Of a stretch of 14,227 nt of DNA, positions 1 to 5,971 are shown piece by piece; within the stretch, counting starts at the first letter, position 1; the number at the start of each line of letters is the position of its first letter. The translations under genes and the position numbers were made by a program. This DNA is from an uncultured Mitsuokella sp. Lineage in GTDB: Bacteria > Bacillota > Negativicutes > Selenomonadales > Selenomonadaceae. The DNA is taken from NCBI GenBank assembly GCA_900770895.1, contig CAAGMF010000085.1, positions 1-14,227 of the forward strand. Direction: 5' to 3'. The notes under the pieces are model-generated. The model had not been told where the DNA came from. It saw nothing but the letters and a program-made list of their open reading frames with translations, and ran no database searches.

Positions 1-39
1 CGTGTGCAGAAGAATGTTATGTGGGATTATCTGAATCTA

Positions 40-1680
40 TCAGCCGATCATCGTCTTGCTGTCGGTCTCGATGTCGGAAAGGGTGCCGATGCCGCAGTTA
101 TCGCCGAGGACCTGGGCGACGTTCGGGGAGAGGAAGGCCGGGAGCGTCGGGCCGAGGTGGATGTTCTTGACACCGAGGTGCAGCAGGGCCAGCAGGACGA
201 TGACGGCTTTCTGCTCGTACCAGGCAATGTTGTAGACGATCGGGAGCTCGTTCACATCATCGAGACCGAATACTTCCTTGAGCTTCAGCGCGATGAGGGC
301 GAGGCTGTAGGAGTCGTTGCACTGGCCGGCGTCGAGCACGCGCGGGATGCCGCCGATGTCGCCGAGGCCGAGCTTGATGTACTTGTACTTCGCGCAGCCG
401 GCCGTCAGGATGACCGTGTCTTTCGGCAGGGCCTTGGCGAACTCGGCATAGTAGTTGCGCGTCTTGTGGCGGCCATCGCAGCCAGCCATGACGACGAATT
501 TCTTTATAGCACCCGACTTCACGGCATCGACGACCTTGTCAGCCAGAGCGAATACCTGCTCATGAGCGAAGCCACCGACGATGCTGCCCGTCTCGAGCTC
601 CTGCGGAGCGGCGCACTTCTTCGCGAGCTCGATGAGCGGCGTGAAGTCCTTGTGACCGTCGGCATCAGCTGCGATGTGCTGGCAGCCCGGCATGCCGGTC
701 GCGCCCGTCGTGAACAGGCGGTCCTGATAGTCAGCGGCCGGCGGCACGATGCAGTTCGTCGTCATGAGGATCGGACCATGGAAAGCGGAGAACTCCTCTT
801 TCTGCTTCCACCAGGCATTGCCGTAGTTGCCGGCGAAGTTCGCGTACTTCTTGAATTTCGGATAGTAGTGCGCGGCGAGCATCTCACCATGCGTATAGAC
901 ATCGACACCCGTGCCCTGCGTCTGCTCGAGCAGCATCTCGAGGTCATGCAGGTCGTGGCCCGAGACGAGGATGCCCGGGTTCTGGCGCACGCCGAGGTCG
1001 ACCTTCGTGAGCTCCGGATTGCCGTAGGTCTCCGTATTCGCCTTGTCGAGCAGGGCCATGACCTGTACGCCCCACTTGCCGGTCTCGAGTACGAGAGCCG
1101 TGAGCTCGTCGCCCGTGCGCGAGTCATCGAGCAGCTCCGCGAGTGCGCGCTGCTGGAAAGCATCGATGGTCTCGTCCTCATAGCCCAGCGCGTTGGCATG
1201 GAACAGGTAGGCCGAGAGGCCCTTCAGGCCGTAGGTCGTGAGCTCGCGCAGGCTGCGGATGTCCTCGTTGGCCGTAGCAAGCACGCCGACATCGGCGCCG
1301 GCGGCCTTTGCCTCGTAGTCCGCCTCGTCAGCCGTCCACGTGGCAGCTGCCGGCAGCTGGCTCTGGTCCTTGACCTCGGCGAGCAGCTGGGCTTTCAGCT
1401 GCAGCGTCGCCGTGATGCGCGCGACGAGTGCGGCCTTGTCGAAGTTCGCGTTCGTGATGGTCGCGAACAGGTTCTGCGTGACGGCATGGTTCGTGGCGCG
1501 GTCCACGCTGCCGCCCTCAGCACGCAGCTGCGTCGTCACAGCAGCGAGTCCCTTCGTGACGTAGATCAGCAGATCCTGCATCGCTGCGACTTCCGGCTTC
1601 TTGCCGCAGACACCGGCGATTGTGCAGCCCTTGCAGCCTGCCGTTTCCTGGCACTGAAAGCAAAACATCTTGTTCTCCAT
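40..1680 (-). CDS. hcp: Hydroxylamine reductase / hybrid-cluster protein, class I
   Basis: Hcp is a cytoplasmic Fe-S protein of anaerobes, described as a hydroxylamine reductase and more recently as an NO reductase acting in nitrosative stress. The 546-residue product opens with the cysteine pattern C7-X2-C10-X8-C19-X5-C25, which is the class I spacing that binds a cubane cluster. The hybrid-cluster ligands are all visible: H242 in GHDLHD, E266 in HGEML, C310 in TTNC, C401 in AGCDG, C429 in AGCAK, a further cysteine in AGQCND, and the Glu and Lys of WYEQK. Length matches the family (about 550). I chose the ATG at 1680 rather than an in-frame start 60 bases upstream because GGAGGAG sits just before it and MENKMFCFQC is the usual N-terminus. 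The gene appears monocistronic, with its promoter at 1746-1794. No reductase partner gene (hcr) is adjacent, as is usual for class I. Confidence 0.97.
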   Translation of the reverse strand: MENKMFCFQCQETAGCKGCTIAGVCGKKPEVAAMQDLLIYVTKGLAAVTTQLRAEGGSVDRATNHAVTQNLFATITNANFDKAALVARITATLQLKAQLLAEVKDQSQLPAAATWTADEADYEAKAAGADVGVLATANEDIRSLRELTTYGLKGLSAYLFHANALGYEDETIDAFQQRALAELLDDSRTGDELTALVLETGKWGVQVMALLDKANTETYGNPELTKVDLGVRQNPGILVSGHDLHDLEMLLEQTQGTGVDVYTHGEMLAAHYYPKFKKYANFAGNYGNAWWKQKEEFSAFHGPILMTTNCIVPPAADYQDRLFTTGATGMPGCQHIAADADGHKDFTPLIELAKKCAAPQELETGSIVGGFAHEQVFALADKVVDAVKSGAIKKFVVMAGCDGRHKTRNYYAEFAKALPKDTVILTAGCAKYKYIKLGLGDIGGIPRVLDAGQCNDSYSLALIALKLKEVFGLDDVNELPIVYNIAWYEQKAVIVLLALLHLGVKNIHLGPTLPAFLSPNVAQVLGDNCGIGTLSDIETDSKTMIG

Positions 1681-1745
1681 TTTTACTCCTCCACTCTGCT
1701 CGAATACTCTCCTAAAAAATATCTGTAGCGTTCGGTTCAACCTTA

Positions 1746-1794
1746 TGACTGTATTCTAGCAGACACCTTTCGAATCCTCTGTAACAAACGTTAC
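1746..1794 (-). promoter_or_regulatory. hcp promoter with CRP/FNR-type palindrome
   Basis: On the minus strand an extended -10 element, TGCTAGAAT (TAGAAT at 1753-1758), predicts transcription starting near 1746, giving a leader of about 66 bases. There is no good -35 box. Instead the perfect palindrome GTAAC-N4-GTTAC at 1781-1794 is centred 41.5 bases upstream of the predicted start. That is the classical class II position for CRP/FNR-family activators. From memory, HcpR-type regulators of hcp use palindromes of this kind. Which regulator binds here is inference. Confidence 0.6.
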
Positions 1795-1834
1795 CGCAGA
1801 GAATTTTTTGCCTCCGGCCGTGTCTCCCCCTCGC

Positions 1835-2018
1835 TTATCCACTTTGTCCACAGGAATGCCCAGCGTTTTCCCCGCTATAGTTATCCACAATTTCCACCGG
1901 TTATTAACCGTGAAATAGTGGATAAGCTGGCGGTTCTGCCCTTTTTATCCACACACATGCCCACATATCCACAGATATTTGCCCCTTGATTGTGGATAAC
2001 CTGGCAACTTTATCTACA
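1835..2018. promoter_or_regulatory. Cluster of eight DnaA-box-like 9-mers
   Basis: This intergenic stretch between divergent genes holds three perfect TTATCCACA boxes: 1881-1889 (+), 1945-1953 (+) and 1991-1999 (-). Five more differ by one base: 1835-1843 (+, TTATCCACT), 1844-1852 (+, TTGTCCACA), 1917-1925 (-, TTATCCACT), 1965-1973 (+, ATATCCACA) and 2010-2018 (+, TTATCTACA). Such density in 184 bases is far above chance. It could be a DnaA-titration or control cluster (datA- or DBC-like), a DnaA-regulated promoter region, or part of a replication origin. No clearly AT-rich unwinding element and no dnaA/dnaN/rpmH gene is visible, so I do not call it oriC. Confidence 0.75.
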
Positions 2019-2056
2019 GTCTGAAGCTGCATTTAAGCCCCGCCCTGCGATTAACG

Positions 2057-2119
2057 ATAGATAGATTGAGAGCCACAGATGGCAAGAAGAGGCCAGGGAC
2101 TGCCAGATATTCTATCTAT
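2057..2119 (+). promoter_or_regulatory. Possible structured 5' leader
   Basis: An 8-base inverted repeat, ATAGATAG at 2057-2064 and CTATCTAT at 2112-2119, encloses a second short repeat, TGGCA at 2080-2084 and TGCCA at 2101-2105. The outer stem would end three bases before the AAAGGAG ribosome binding site (2122-2128) of the gene that starts at 2138. It may be a leader fold affecting translation, but arms this short could be chance. Confidence 0.25.
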
Positions 2120-2137
2120 ATAAAGGAGCTGAACGAT

Positions 2138-2515
2138 ATGAGTGACATCAGCATCAGCGGCCTGGGCGCAGTCTCAGGCTCGGAAAGCACCACGAAGAAG
2201 AAGACGACGGACAGCGTAGAGGAGGCGTTCGCCTCTGTACTGAACCAGATGAAGTCAGCCACGGCCATGGGCGGTGGCTCGGGATCCTCCGACTCAGACT
2301 CCAATGAGGAGACGACAACCATCACGCGCGTGATGAGCGACGGCACCGTCGTCATCAATGTCTACAAAGGCGATGAGCTCGTCTCACAGACGAAGATGAA
2401 GCCGGACACGAACGAGGAGCAGGAGCAGCTCGTCAGCTCCGTGACGTCGAACCAAGCGGCCCCCGCCACCGCCGGCCTGGCCGCTAGCGAGCTCATGGCC
2501 CTCACGCAGAACTGA
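2138..2515 (+). CDS. Small acidic Ser/Thr-rich protein of unknown function
   Basis: I do not recognise a named family. The 125-residue product has no signal peptide and no membrane segment. Residues 1-40 are Ser/Thr/Lys-rich and lead into a short amphipathic stretch (EEAFASVLNQMKSA). A Gly/Ser/Asp linker follows, then a compact predicted beta unit (TTTITRVMSDGTVVINVYKG), and an Ala-rich C-terminal tail. The layout recalls small cytoplasmic or secreted accessory proteins, but I assign no function. The ATG at 2138 is preferred over upstream in-frame TTG codons because AAAGGAG lies 9 bases before it and the peptide coded upstream looks like untranslated leader. It is monocistronic, preceded by the DnaA-box region and closed by a strong terminator. 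Confidence 0.8.
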   Translation: MSDISISGLGAVSGSESTTKKKTTDSVEEAFASVLNQMKSATAMGGGSGSSDSDSNEETTTITRVMSDGTVVINVYKGDELVSQTKMKPDTNEEQEQLVSSVTSNQAAPATAGLAASELMALTQN

Positions 2516-2546
2516 GGCCATACCATAGTATTTTAAGTTATAGCGA

Positions 2547-2601
2547 AACGGGACTGCTGCATAAGTGCCAGAGCACTCATGCAGCAGTCCCGTTAGTTTT
2601 T
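2547..2601 (+). terminator. Long-stem intrinsic terminator
   Basis: A perfect 16-base inverted repeat (2547-2562 with 2579-2594) continues, after one A-C mismatch, into a further 5-base stem (2564-2568 with 2573-2577) closed by a CAGA loop. TTTTT follows at 2597-2601. It sits 31 bases after the stop of the gene ending at 2515. It may also help end transcripts arriving on the minus strand from the ATPase gene that stops at 2638, though that side lacks a good T run. Confidence 0.85.
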
Positions 2602-2637
2602 CAGGCTTCACACGTCTTCCATCTCGCGGCTACGCCG

Positions 2638-3597
2638 TCAGCCACCTGCCCCCGCTGCCAATATAGCCTTCTTATTCTGCTCATGAAGATATATAGGATT
2701 CAGCCTGCGTTTGTGGTACTCCCAAATGCTTCCAGCCGTCTTCTCCGCCAGCAGTTCAGTGAAAAACCTTTCCCAGCTTATATAGCGAGCTGACTCTATT
2801 GCCTCGCTGGGCTGTCTTAGTATATCCCGTATGGCATTGTCCTTGAGAAAATCAGCTTGCAATATCAGCCACTCGAATGACTCCGGAAGGTAGAGAATGA
2901 TCTGCCGGCCCTGTTTGATAAGCATAGACAGTTTTCCTACTTGTGAGCCAAAGGCGGCGCCATCAGCTATGACCAATACCGTCTCATCGTCAGGCATATT
3001 CGTCAGCATCCCGAATATGTTTGACTTCCCCTGAGCCGACACACAGGGAATCTGCCGCTCGCTGAATACAGCAGAAAAAAATTCAAAGCCTGCATTACTG
3101 TCCTCTATTACTGCCTTGCCTGCTCTCGCCAGTGTGTTGCTTTGCAGCAGGCCATGCAGGCGGTATAGCTCGTTATACCTCTGCTTCAGGCCGCCGTATT
3201 TGCCCGACTCGCGCAAGCCGTAGATTTCCCTGACACTATACGGGAGATTCTCGAGGCTTTCGCGGGTGATGATGACATAGTAGTTATCCGTCCCCTGTAT
3301 CGCGCGGGCAAAATCCTCAGAGGTCACGAAGGCGCTGCCCTCGTCTATGAATACGATGCTATCCGAGTACAGCGCCAGCTGTGCCTGCCAGTTGCGCCCG
3401 TATAGTACCGTACATTCCTTGTCGCACGTGAGCGTGATGCCGCTATCGGCTCCGTTCTCATAGTAGTCGCGCACCATGTCGACCAAGGTAGTCTTGCCGG
3501 TAGCACTGTCACCTGCGATGATGGTGATGTTCCTCTGAATAGTGAAGTCATAGCGGATACGGCGGCTCTGTATGACGATGTGCTGTGCTCCTCGCAT
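2638..3597 (-). CDS. P-loop NTPase, probable partner of the DUF4869 protein
   Basis: The 319-residue product has a Walker A motif, GDSATGKTT (residues 29-37), directly after a short N-terminal beta strand. A Walker B motif, SIVFIDE (80-86), is followed by a sensor-like strand, YYVIITRES. The C-terminal half has no motif I can name. No membrane segment is seen. The small single-domain form resembles ATPases often annotated only as ATP-binding or hypothetical proteins in Clostridia and Negativicutes. From memory these often neighbour DUF4869 genes. The ATG at 3597 follows GAGGAGGAGG with 7 bases spacing. The gene starts 50 bases after the iscB stop on the same strand, so it can be reached by read-through from the promoter at 5663-5691. 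Third positions are more A/T-rich than in hcp or nagE, suggesting acquired DNA. Its biochemical role is unknown. Confidence 0.88.
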   Translation of the reverse strand: MRGAQHIVIQSRRIRYDFTIQRNITIIAGDSATGKTTLVDMVRDYYENGADSGITLTCDKECTVLYGRNWQAQLALYSDSIVFIDEGSAFVTSEDFARAIQGTDNYYVIITRESLENLPYSVREIYGLRESGKYGGLKQRYNELYRLHGLLQSNTLARAGKAVIEDSNAGFEFFSAVFSERQIPCVSAQGKSNIFGMLTNMPDDETVLVIADGAAFGSQVGKLSMLIKQGRQIILYLPESFEWLILQADFLKDNAIRDILRQPSEAIESARYISWERFFTELLAEKTAGSIWEYHKRRLNPIYLHEQNKKAILAAGAGG

Positions 3598-3623
3598 ATG
3601 GCTGCCTCCTCCTCAAAACATAG

Positions 3624-3661
3624 TCAAATGTACGCATCGATGCGCTATTAAGCACATTTGA
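3624..3661 (-). repeat. Imperfect palindromes at the 3' end of iscB (candidate right end or terminator)
   Basis: An 8-base inverted repeat, TCAAATGT (3624-3631) with ACATTTGA (3654-3661), flanks a perfect 12-base palindrome, CGCATCGATGCG (3633-3644). The iscB stop codon (3648-3650) lies inside the outer repeat. IS200/IS605-type elements end in subterminal hairpins, so this is the best candidate for the right end of the IscB element. No long T run follows, so it is a poor intrinsic terminator. The exact end of the element cannot be read from one sequence. Confidence 0.45.
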
Positions 3662-4886
3662 ACCAATAAATCTTATTGAATCGCCAAACCAGCCTGCATT
3701 TCAGGGCATTTGCTTTCTTGCAGTGCTTGATTGGTGATTGAAAATTCAAAGCATGAAGTTCTGGGTATATCGCAGTCACATATCCGGTATGAGTTTCACC
3801 GTTGCGATAAGTATAGGTTACATAATCCCTATGCCGGAACCCGCAGGTCTCACCGGCGCTCGCTTTGCTTTTACGTCGCATAGGCCGGATGGTCCAGGAC
3901 GGGACATCGATTGACTCAGGCTCCAGATTTGTAATACAGATAGCATCATCCGCATGCGTCTTCGGGATGTCCCAGTCTTCACGTTTATTGGCAGTATCGG
4001 TTCCAGTAGTCAGGGCTAGTGTGCCACGAATCCTGAGCTGCTCATGCAGCCAATGCTTGCCCTGCATGACGCTCTCGGCGTCCTTCAGACCAGCAATATT
4101 GCCTTTGGAGCCTATCATCGCATAGTACCTGTCGGCAAATTGTCCCTCTCTGCCAAAAGTCCTGGCATGACAGGCCGGGCAGAGAGTTATGAGGTTGCTG
4201 ATGGTATCAGCGCCTCCGGCTTTCCTCGGTGTGATGTGATGCACCTCGAAACGGGTCTTGGTCTTGCCGCATTCCATGCACCTGCATCCGTCACGATAAA
4301 TGGCGGCCAGACGGAGATTGTTATCGAGGTGGTTGGATTTCTGATACTGCCACCGATACGGCCTGTAGCCATCTGTCAGGGCACGGATGTCGATTTTCAC
4401 ATCCTCGAGCCAGTAGCCATCGATGCGGACCCACTGACGCAGCCGGTCGATTACCCGCAGGACTGCCTGCTTCCGCTGGAGGATGGATGGCGGAAGCCTG
4501 CCGCTCATCTTCGAGGAAGCACGATTGTTGAACCTTTCGGGGCGATGCCACTTGTGGTATCTGTGGCAGCGGCGATAGACGCGACGAAGTTCCAGAAGCT
4601 TCTTGACATCCTTCCTCTGCTCGATAGTCCCCTTGAACAGGACCTTGTTGCGCGTCTGGCATTTCTGGATCAGGGCGATTCCCACATGGTTCGCACCATC
4701 GTCAATGCCGCAGCGCACTTCATCAGCATTCGGATCCTCGATAGTCTTATGCAGTTGTATGACCATCGGGAACCTTGATACCAGCGTTGCCTTGTTCTGA
4801 CGGACAAGCCGCCAGGCATTCTGCTCTATGGTCGGGTCGAGCTGTTTCTTGCTTGCGTCCAGGACGAACGCATAGCTCTTTGACAT
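3648..4886 (-). CDS. iscB: IscB RNA-guided nuclease (OMEGA system, IS200/IS605-associated)
   Basis: IscB proteins are ancestors of Cas9 and cut DNA guided by an omega-RNA. The 412-residue product has the whole architecture. An N-terminal PLMP-like domain (about 1-55) reads QLDPT where PLMPT is usual. RuvC-I GIDDG has D62. An Arg-rich bridge helix spans about 101-122 (RRVYRRCHRYHKWHRPERF). RuvC-II has E161. The HNH domain has C203/C206 and C236/C239 as zinc ligands, H216-H217, N231 and H240. RuvC-III KTHADD has H311 and D314. A basic C-terminal domain (about 347-412) starts GFRHRDYV. All catalytic residues are present, so it looks active. The ATG at 4886 follows AAGGAAGGTG and gives the usual MxKxYxFVLD start; an in-frame start at 4964 would lie inside the omega-RNA. 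No tnpA gene is nearby. Confidence 0.95.
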   Translation of the reverse strand: MSKSYAFVLDASKKQLDPTIEQNAWRLVRQNKATLVSRFPMVIQLHKTIEDPNADEVRCGIDDGANHVGIALIQKCQTRNKVLFKGTIEQRKDVKKLLELRRVYRRCHRYHKWHRPERFNNRASSKMSGRLPPSILQRKQAVLRVIDRLRQWVRIDGYWLEDVKIDIRALTDGYRPYRWQYQKSNHLDNNLRLAAIYRDGCRCMECGKTKTRFEVHHITPRKAGGADTISNLITLCPACHARTFGREGQFADRYYAMIGSKGNIAGLKDAESVMQGKHWLHEQLRIRGTLALTTGTDTANKREDWDIPKTHADDAICITNLEPESIDVPSWTIRPMRRKSKASAGETCGFRHRDYVTYTYRNGETHTGYVTAIYPELHALNFQSPIKHCKKANALKCRLVWRFNKIYWFKCA

Positions 4887-5133
4887 CTCTGTCACCTTCC
4901 TTTTCAGGAGAATTTTCCTTCTTGCCGAGGTCATCGGAAAGCACGTGTGTTTCCATGTTGTCACCGCAGGACATTAGCGGTGTTTCTTCGTTGGCACTCC
5001 CAGAGCAGCAGACTGAAGGAATATCCGCAGGTGGGTGTTTGGCTTTTCCAATGACTTGGTTCATCCCGCAGACAGCTTTTGCTGAACACGGTCACCGGGG
5101 CTAGAAACGGCCCGTCAAGCACATGCGCATGAG
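4887..5133 (-). ncRNA. Putative omega-RNA (HEARO-type) of IscB
   Basis: About 247 bases directly upstream of iscB on the same strand hold no gene but many short stems. These include CAGC-AAAA-GCTG, CCAA-GTCA-TTGG, CCGC/GCGG around 4964-4980, CCGA/TCGG around 4924-4936, and AGGA/TCCT close to the start codon. GTGTT (in the stretch 5080-5090) can pair with AACAC about 50 bases later as a possible pseudoknot. Position, length and strand match HEARO/omega-RNAs, whose scaffold lies just before the iscB start and whose guide is at the 5' end. The 5' boundary near 5133 is a guess, based on TTAC (minus strand, 5134-5137) just outside and the palindrome CATGCGCATG just inside. Confidence 0.6.
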
Positions 5134-5190
5134 GTAAATGTCCACTCTTGAGTATGTTTACTGATATTATCAGTTACTTAACGGTTCGTC

Positions 5191-5628
5191 CTATACGTAC
5201 ATTCCGGCGATGGGTACCAGCTCACGCATATTGTGGACTACCTTATCCTCGTTCAGTATGCGTATGGTGAATGTCCCCGGGCCGAAGTCCATGAGGTGGC
5301 GCAGGTTTATCGTGAGGTCCCGCGTCGCGCCCAGCTGCAAGATCCAGGCTGCGCAGTTATCACCACAGGTCGAGGCGTTGAATATCTTATCCGGTTCATT
5401 GGCCATGAGTATCAGCGTCTTCACCCCGCCCGATAATCCCAGCGGTGATATTTTTCCCAGCACCGGACTGTCTATCACGCCGCCGGATATGACCTCGGAT
5501 TTATCGATGTCATGTATCATCTGCGGAGCAGGCGGATTCGTGATCCATTCCTCGTCATAGGTGTTCTTGAAATATACCGCCGTATTGTAGATGGCCGACG
5601 GCATGTTACCGTAGTATATGCTGAGCAC
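5191..5628 (-). CDS. DUF4869-type protein
   Basis: The 145-residue protein fits my recollection of the DUF4869 family. It has an N-terminal YYGNMPSAIYNTAVYFKNTY, a central GGVKTLILM strand, then NASTCGDNCAAWIL, DLTINLRHLMDFG and a C-terminal KVVHNMREL. The function of the family is unknown to me. It is cytoplasmic by appearance, and the two cysteines of CGDNC are the only obvious candidate reactive or metal-binding pair. It starts with GTG at 5628, preceded by AGGGGGGG as ribosome binding site. It is the first gene after the promoter at 5663-5691, with the omega-RNA, iscB and the P-loop ATPase following on the same strand. I infer that DUF4869 and the ATPase form the original gene pair. Assignment is from memory of the family pattern, not a search. 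Confidence 0.82.
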   Translation of the reverse strand: MLSIYYGNMPSAIYNTAVYFKNTYDEEWITNPPAPQMIHDIDKSEVISGGVIDSPVLGKISPLGLSGGVKTLILMANEPDKIFNASTCGDNCAAWILQLGATRDLTINLRHLMDFGPGTFTIRILNEDKVVHNMRELVPIAGMYV

Positions 5629-5662
5629 GATAGCCCCCCCTGTTCATCACTATGCTGATTCC

Positions 5663-5691
5663 AATATATAGCCACGGCCGTATATTGTCAA
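5663..5691 (-). promoter_or_regulatory. Strong sigma-70-type promoter for the DUF4869-iscB-ATPase block
   Basis: On the minus strand a perfect -35 box TTGACA (5686-5691), a 17-base spacer and -10 TATATT (5663-5668) predict transcription starting near 5656, about 28 bases before the GTG at 5628. It is the best promoter in the accessory block. Since no strong terminator is seen before 2638, it could transcribe all three genes and the omega-RNA. Confidence 0.75.
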
Positions 5692-5839
5692 TTATGTGGT
5701 CAGCAAGAAGCCAGTCTCTTTCAAGAAGGCCAGAGGCAAAGATTTATCGAAGACGCTCCTGCCGGTCCTTCAAGCCATATGCACGTGGGGACACGAGCAC
5801 CTGCCGGAAGACATTGCTGCCGATCAGTATAATCAGTAA
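5672..5839 (+). pseudogene. Possible C-terminal fragment of a lost gene
   Basis: The 343 bases between the DUF4869 gene and cfa hold no convincing complete gene. One frame is open from after a TAG at 5669-5671 to TAA at 5837-5839 (55 residues). Its translation has ordinary protein composition (for example KKARGKDLSKTLLPVLQAIC and LPEDIAADQYNQ). There is no ribosome binding site or convincing start, and the DUF4869 promoter overlaps it on the other strand. It may be the 3' remnant of a gene cut off when the block arrived. It could also be chance. Confidence 0.25.
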
Positions 5840-5971
5840 GGCAAACGATTTTCCTGTCCTGCATCGCAATCTAAGCTCTTACTCAGTTTCGAGGTCTAAA
5901 ATATAGGTATATGCAACCCTAAACGTTTACTCGACCATAGGATAGATGAACGAAAAGAGGTAATTTGTATT

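Noticed and set aside
4..1728. A 574-codon open frame on the plus strand across hcp
   Set aside because: It is antisense to a gene with all Hcp ligand residues; the translation is Arg/Glu/Val-rich and typical of a shadow frame in GC-rich DNA.
1835..2018. Calling the DnaA-box cluster the chromosomal origin
   Set aside because: No dnaA, dnaN or rpmH gene and no clear AT-rich unwinding element are in the window; GC skew could not be computed.
4044..4778. A 244-codon plus-strand frame across iscB
   Set aside because: Antisense to iscB, which has all nuclease motifs; no ribosome binding site or recognisable domain.
5160..5174. Small perfect palindrome ACTGATA-T-TATCAGT after the DUF4869 stop
   Set aside because: Seven-base AT-rich arms without a T run; too weak for a terminator and no operator role can be supported.
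4887..5190. CRISPR array or Cas9 locus associated with the RuvC/HNH protein
   Set aside because: No spaced direct repeats are present, and the protein is far too short for Cas9 and has an IscB N-terminus.
5652..5906. An 84-codon plus-strand frame in the gap before cfa
   Set aside because: Ser/Arg-rich, with no ribosome binding site and no domain; a neighbouring frame looks more protein-like.
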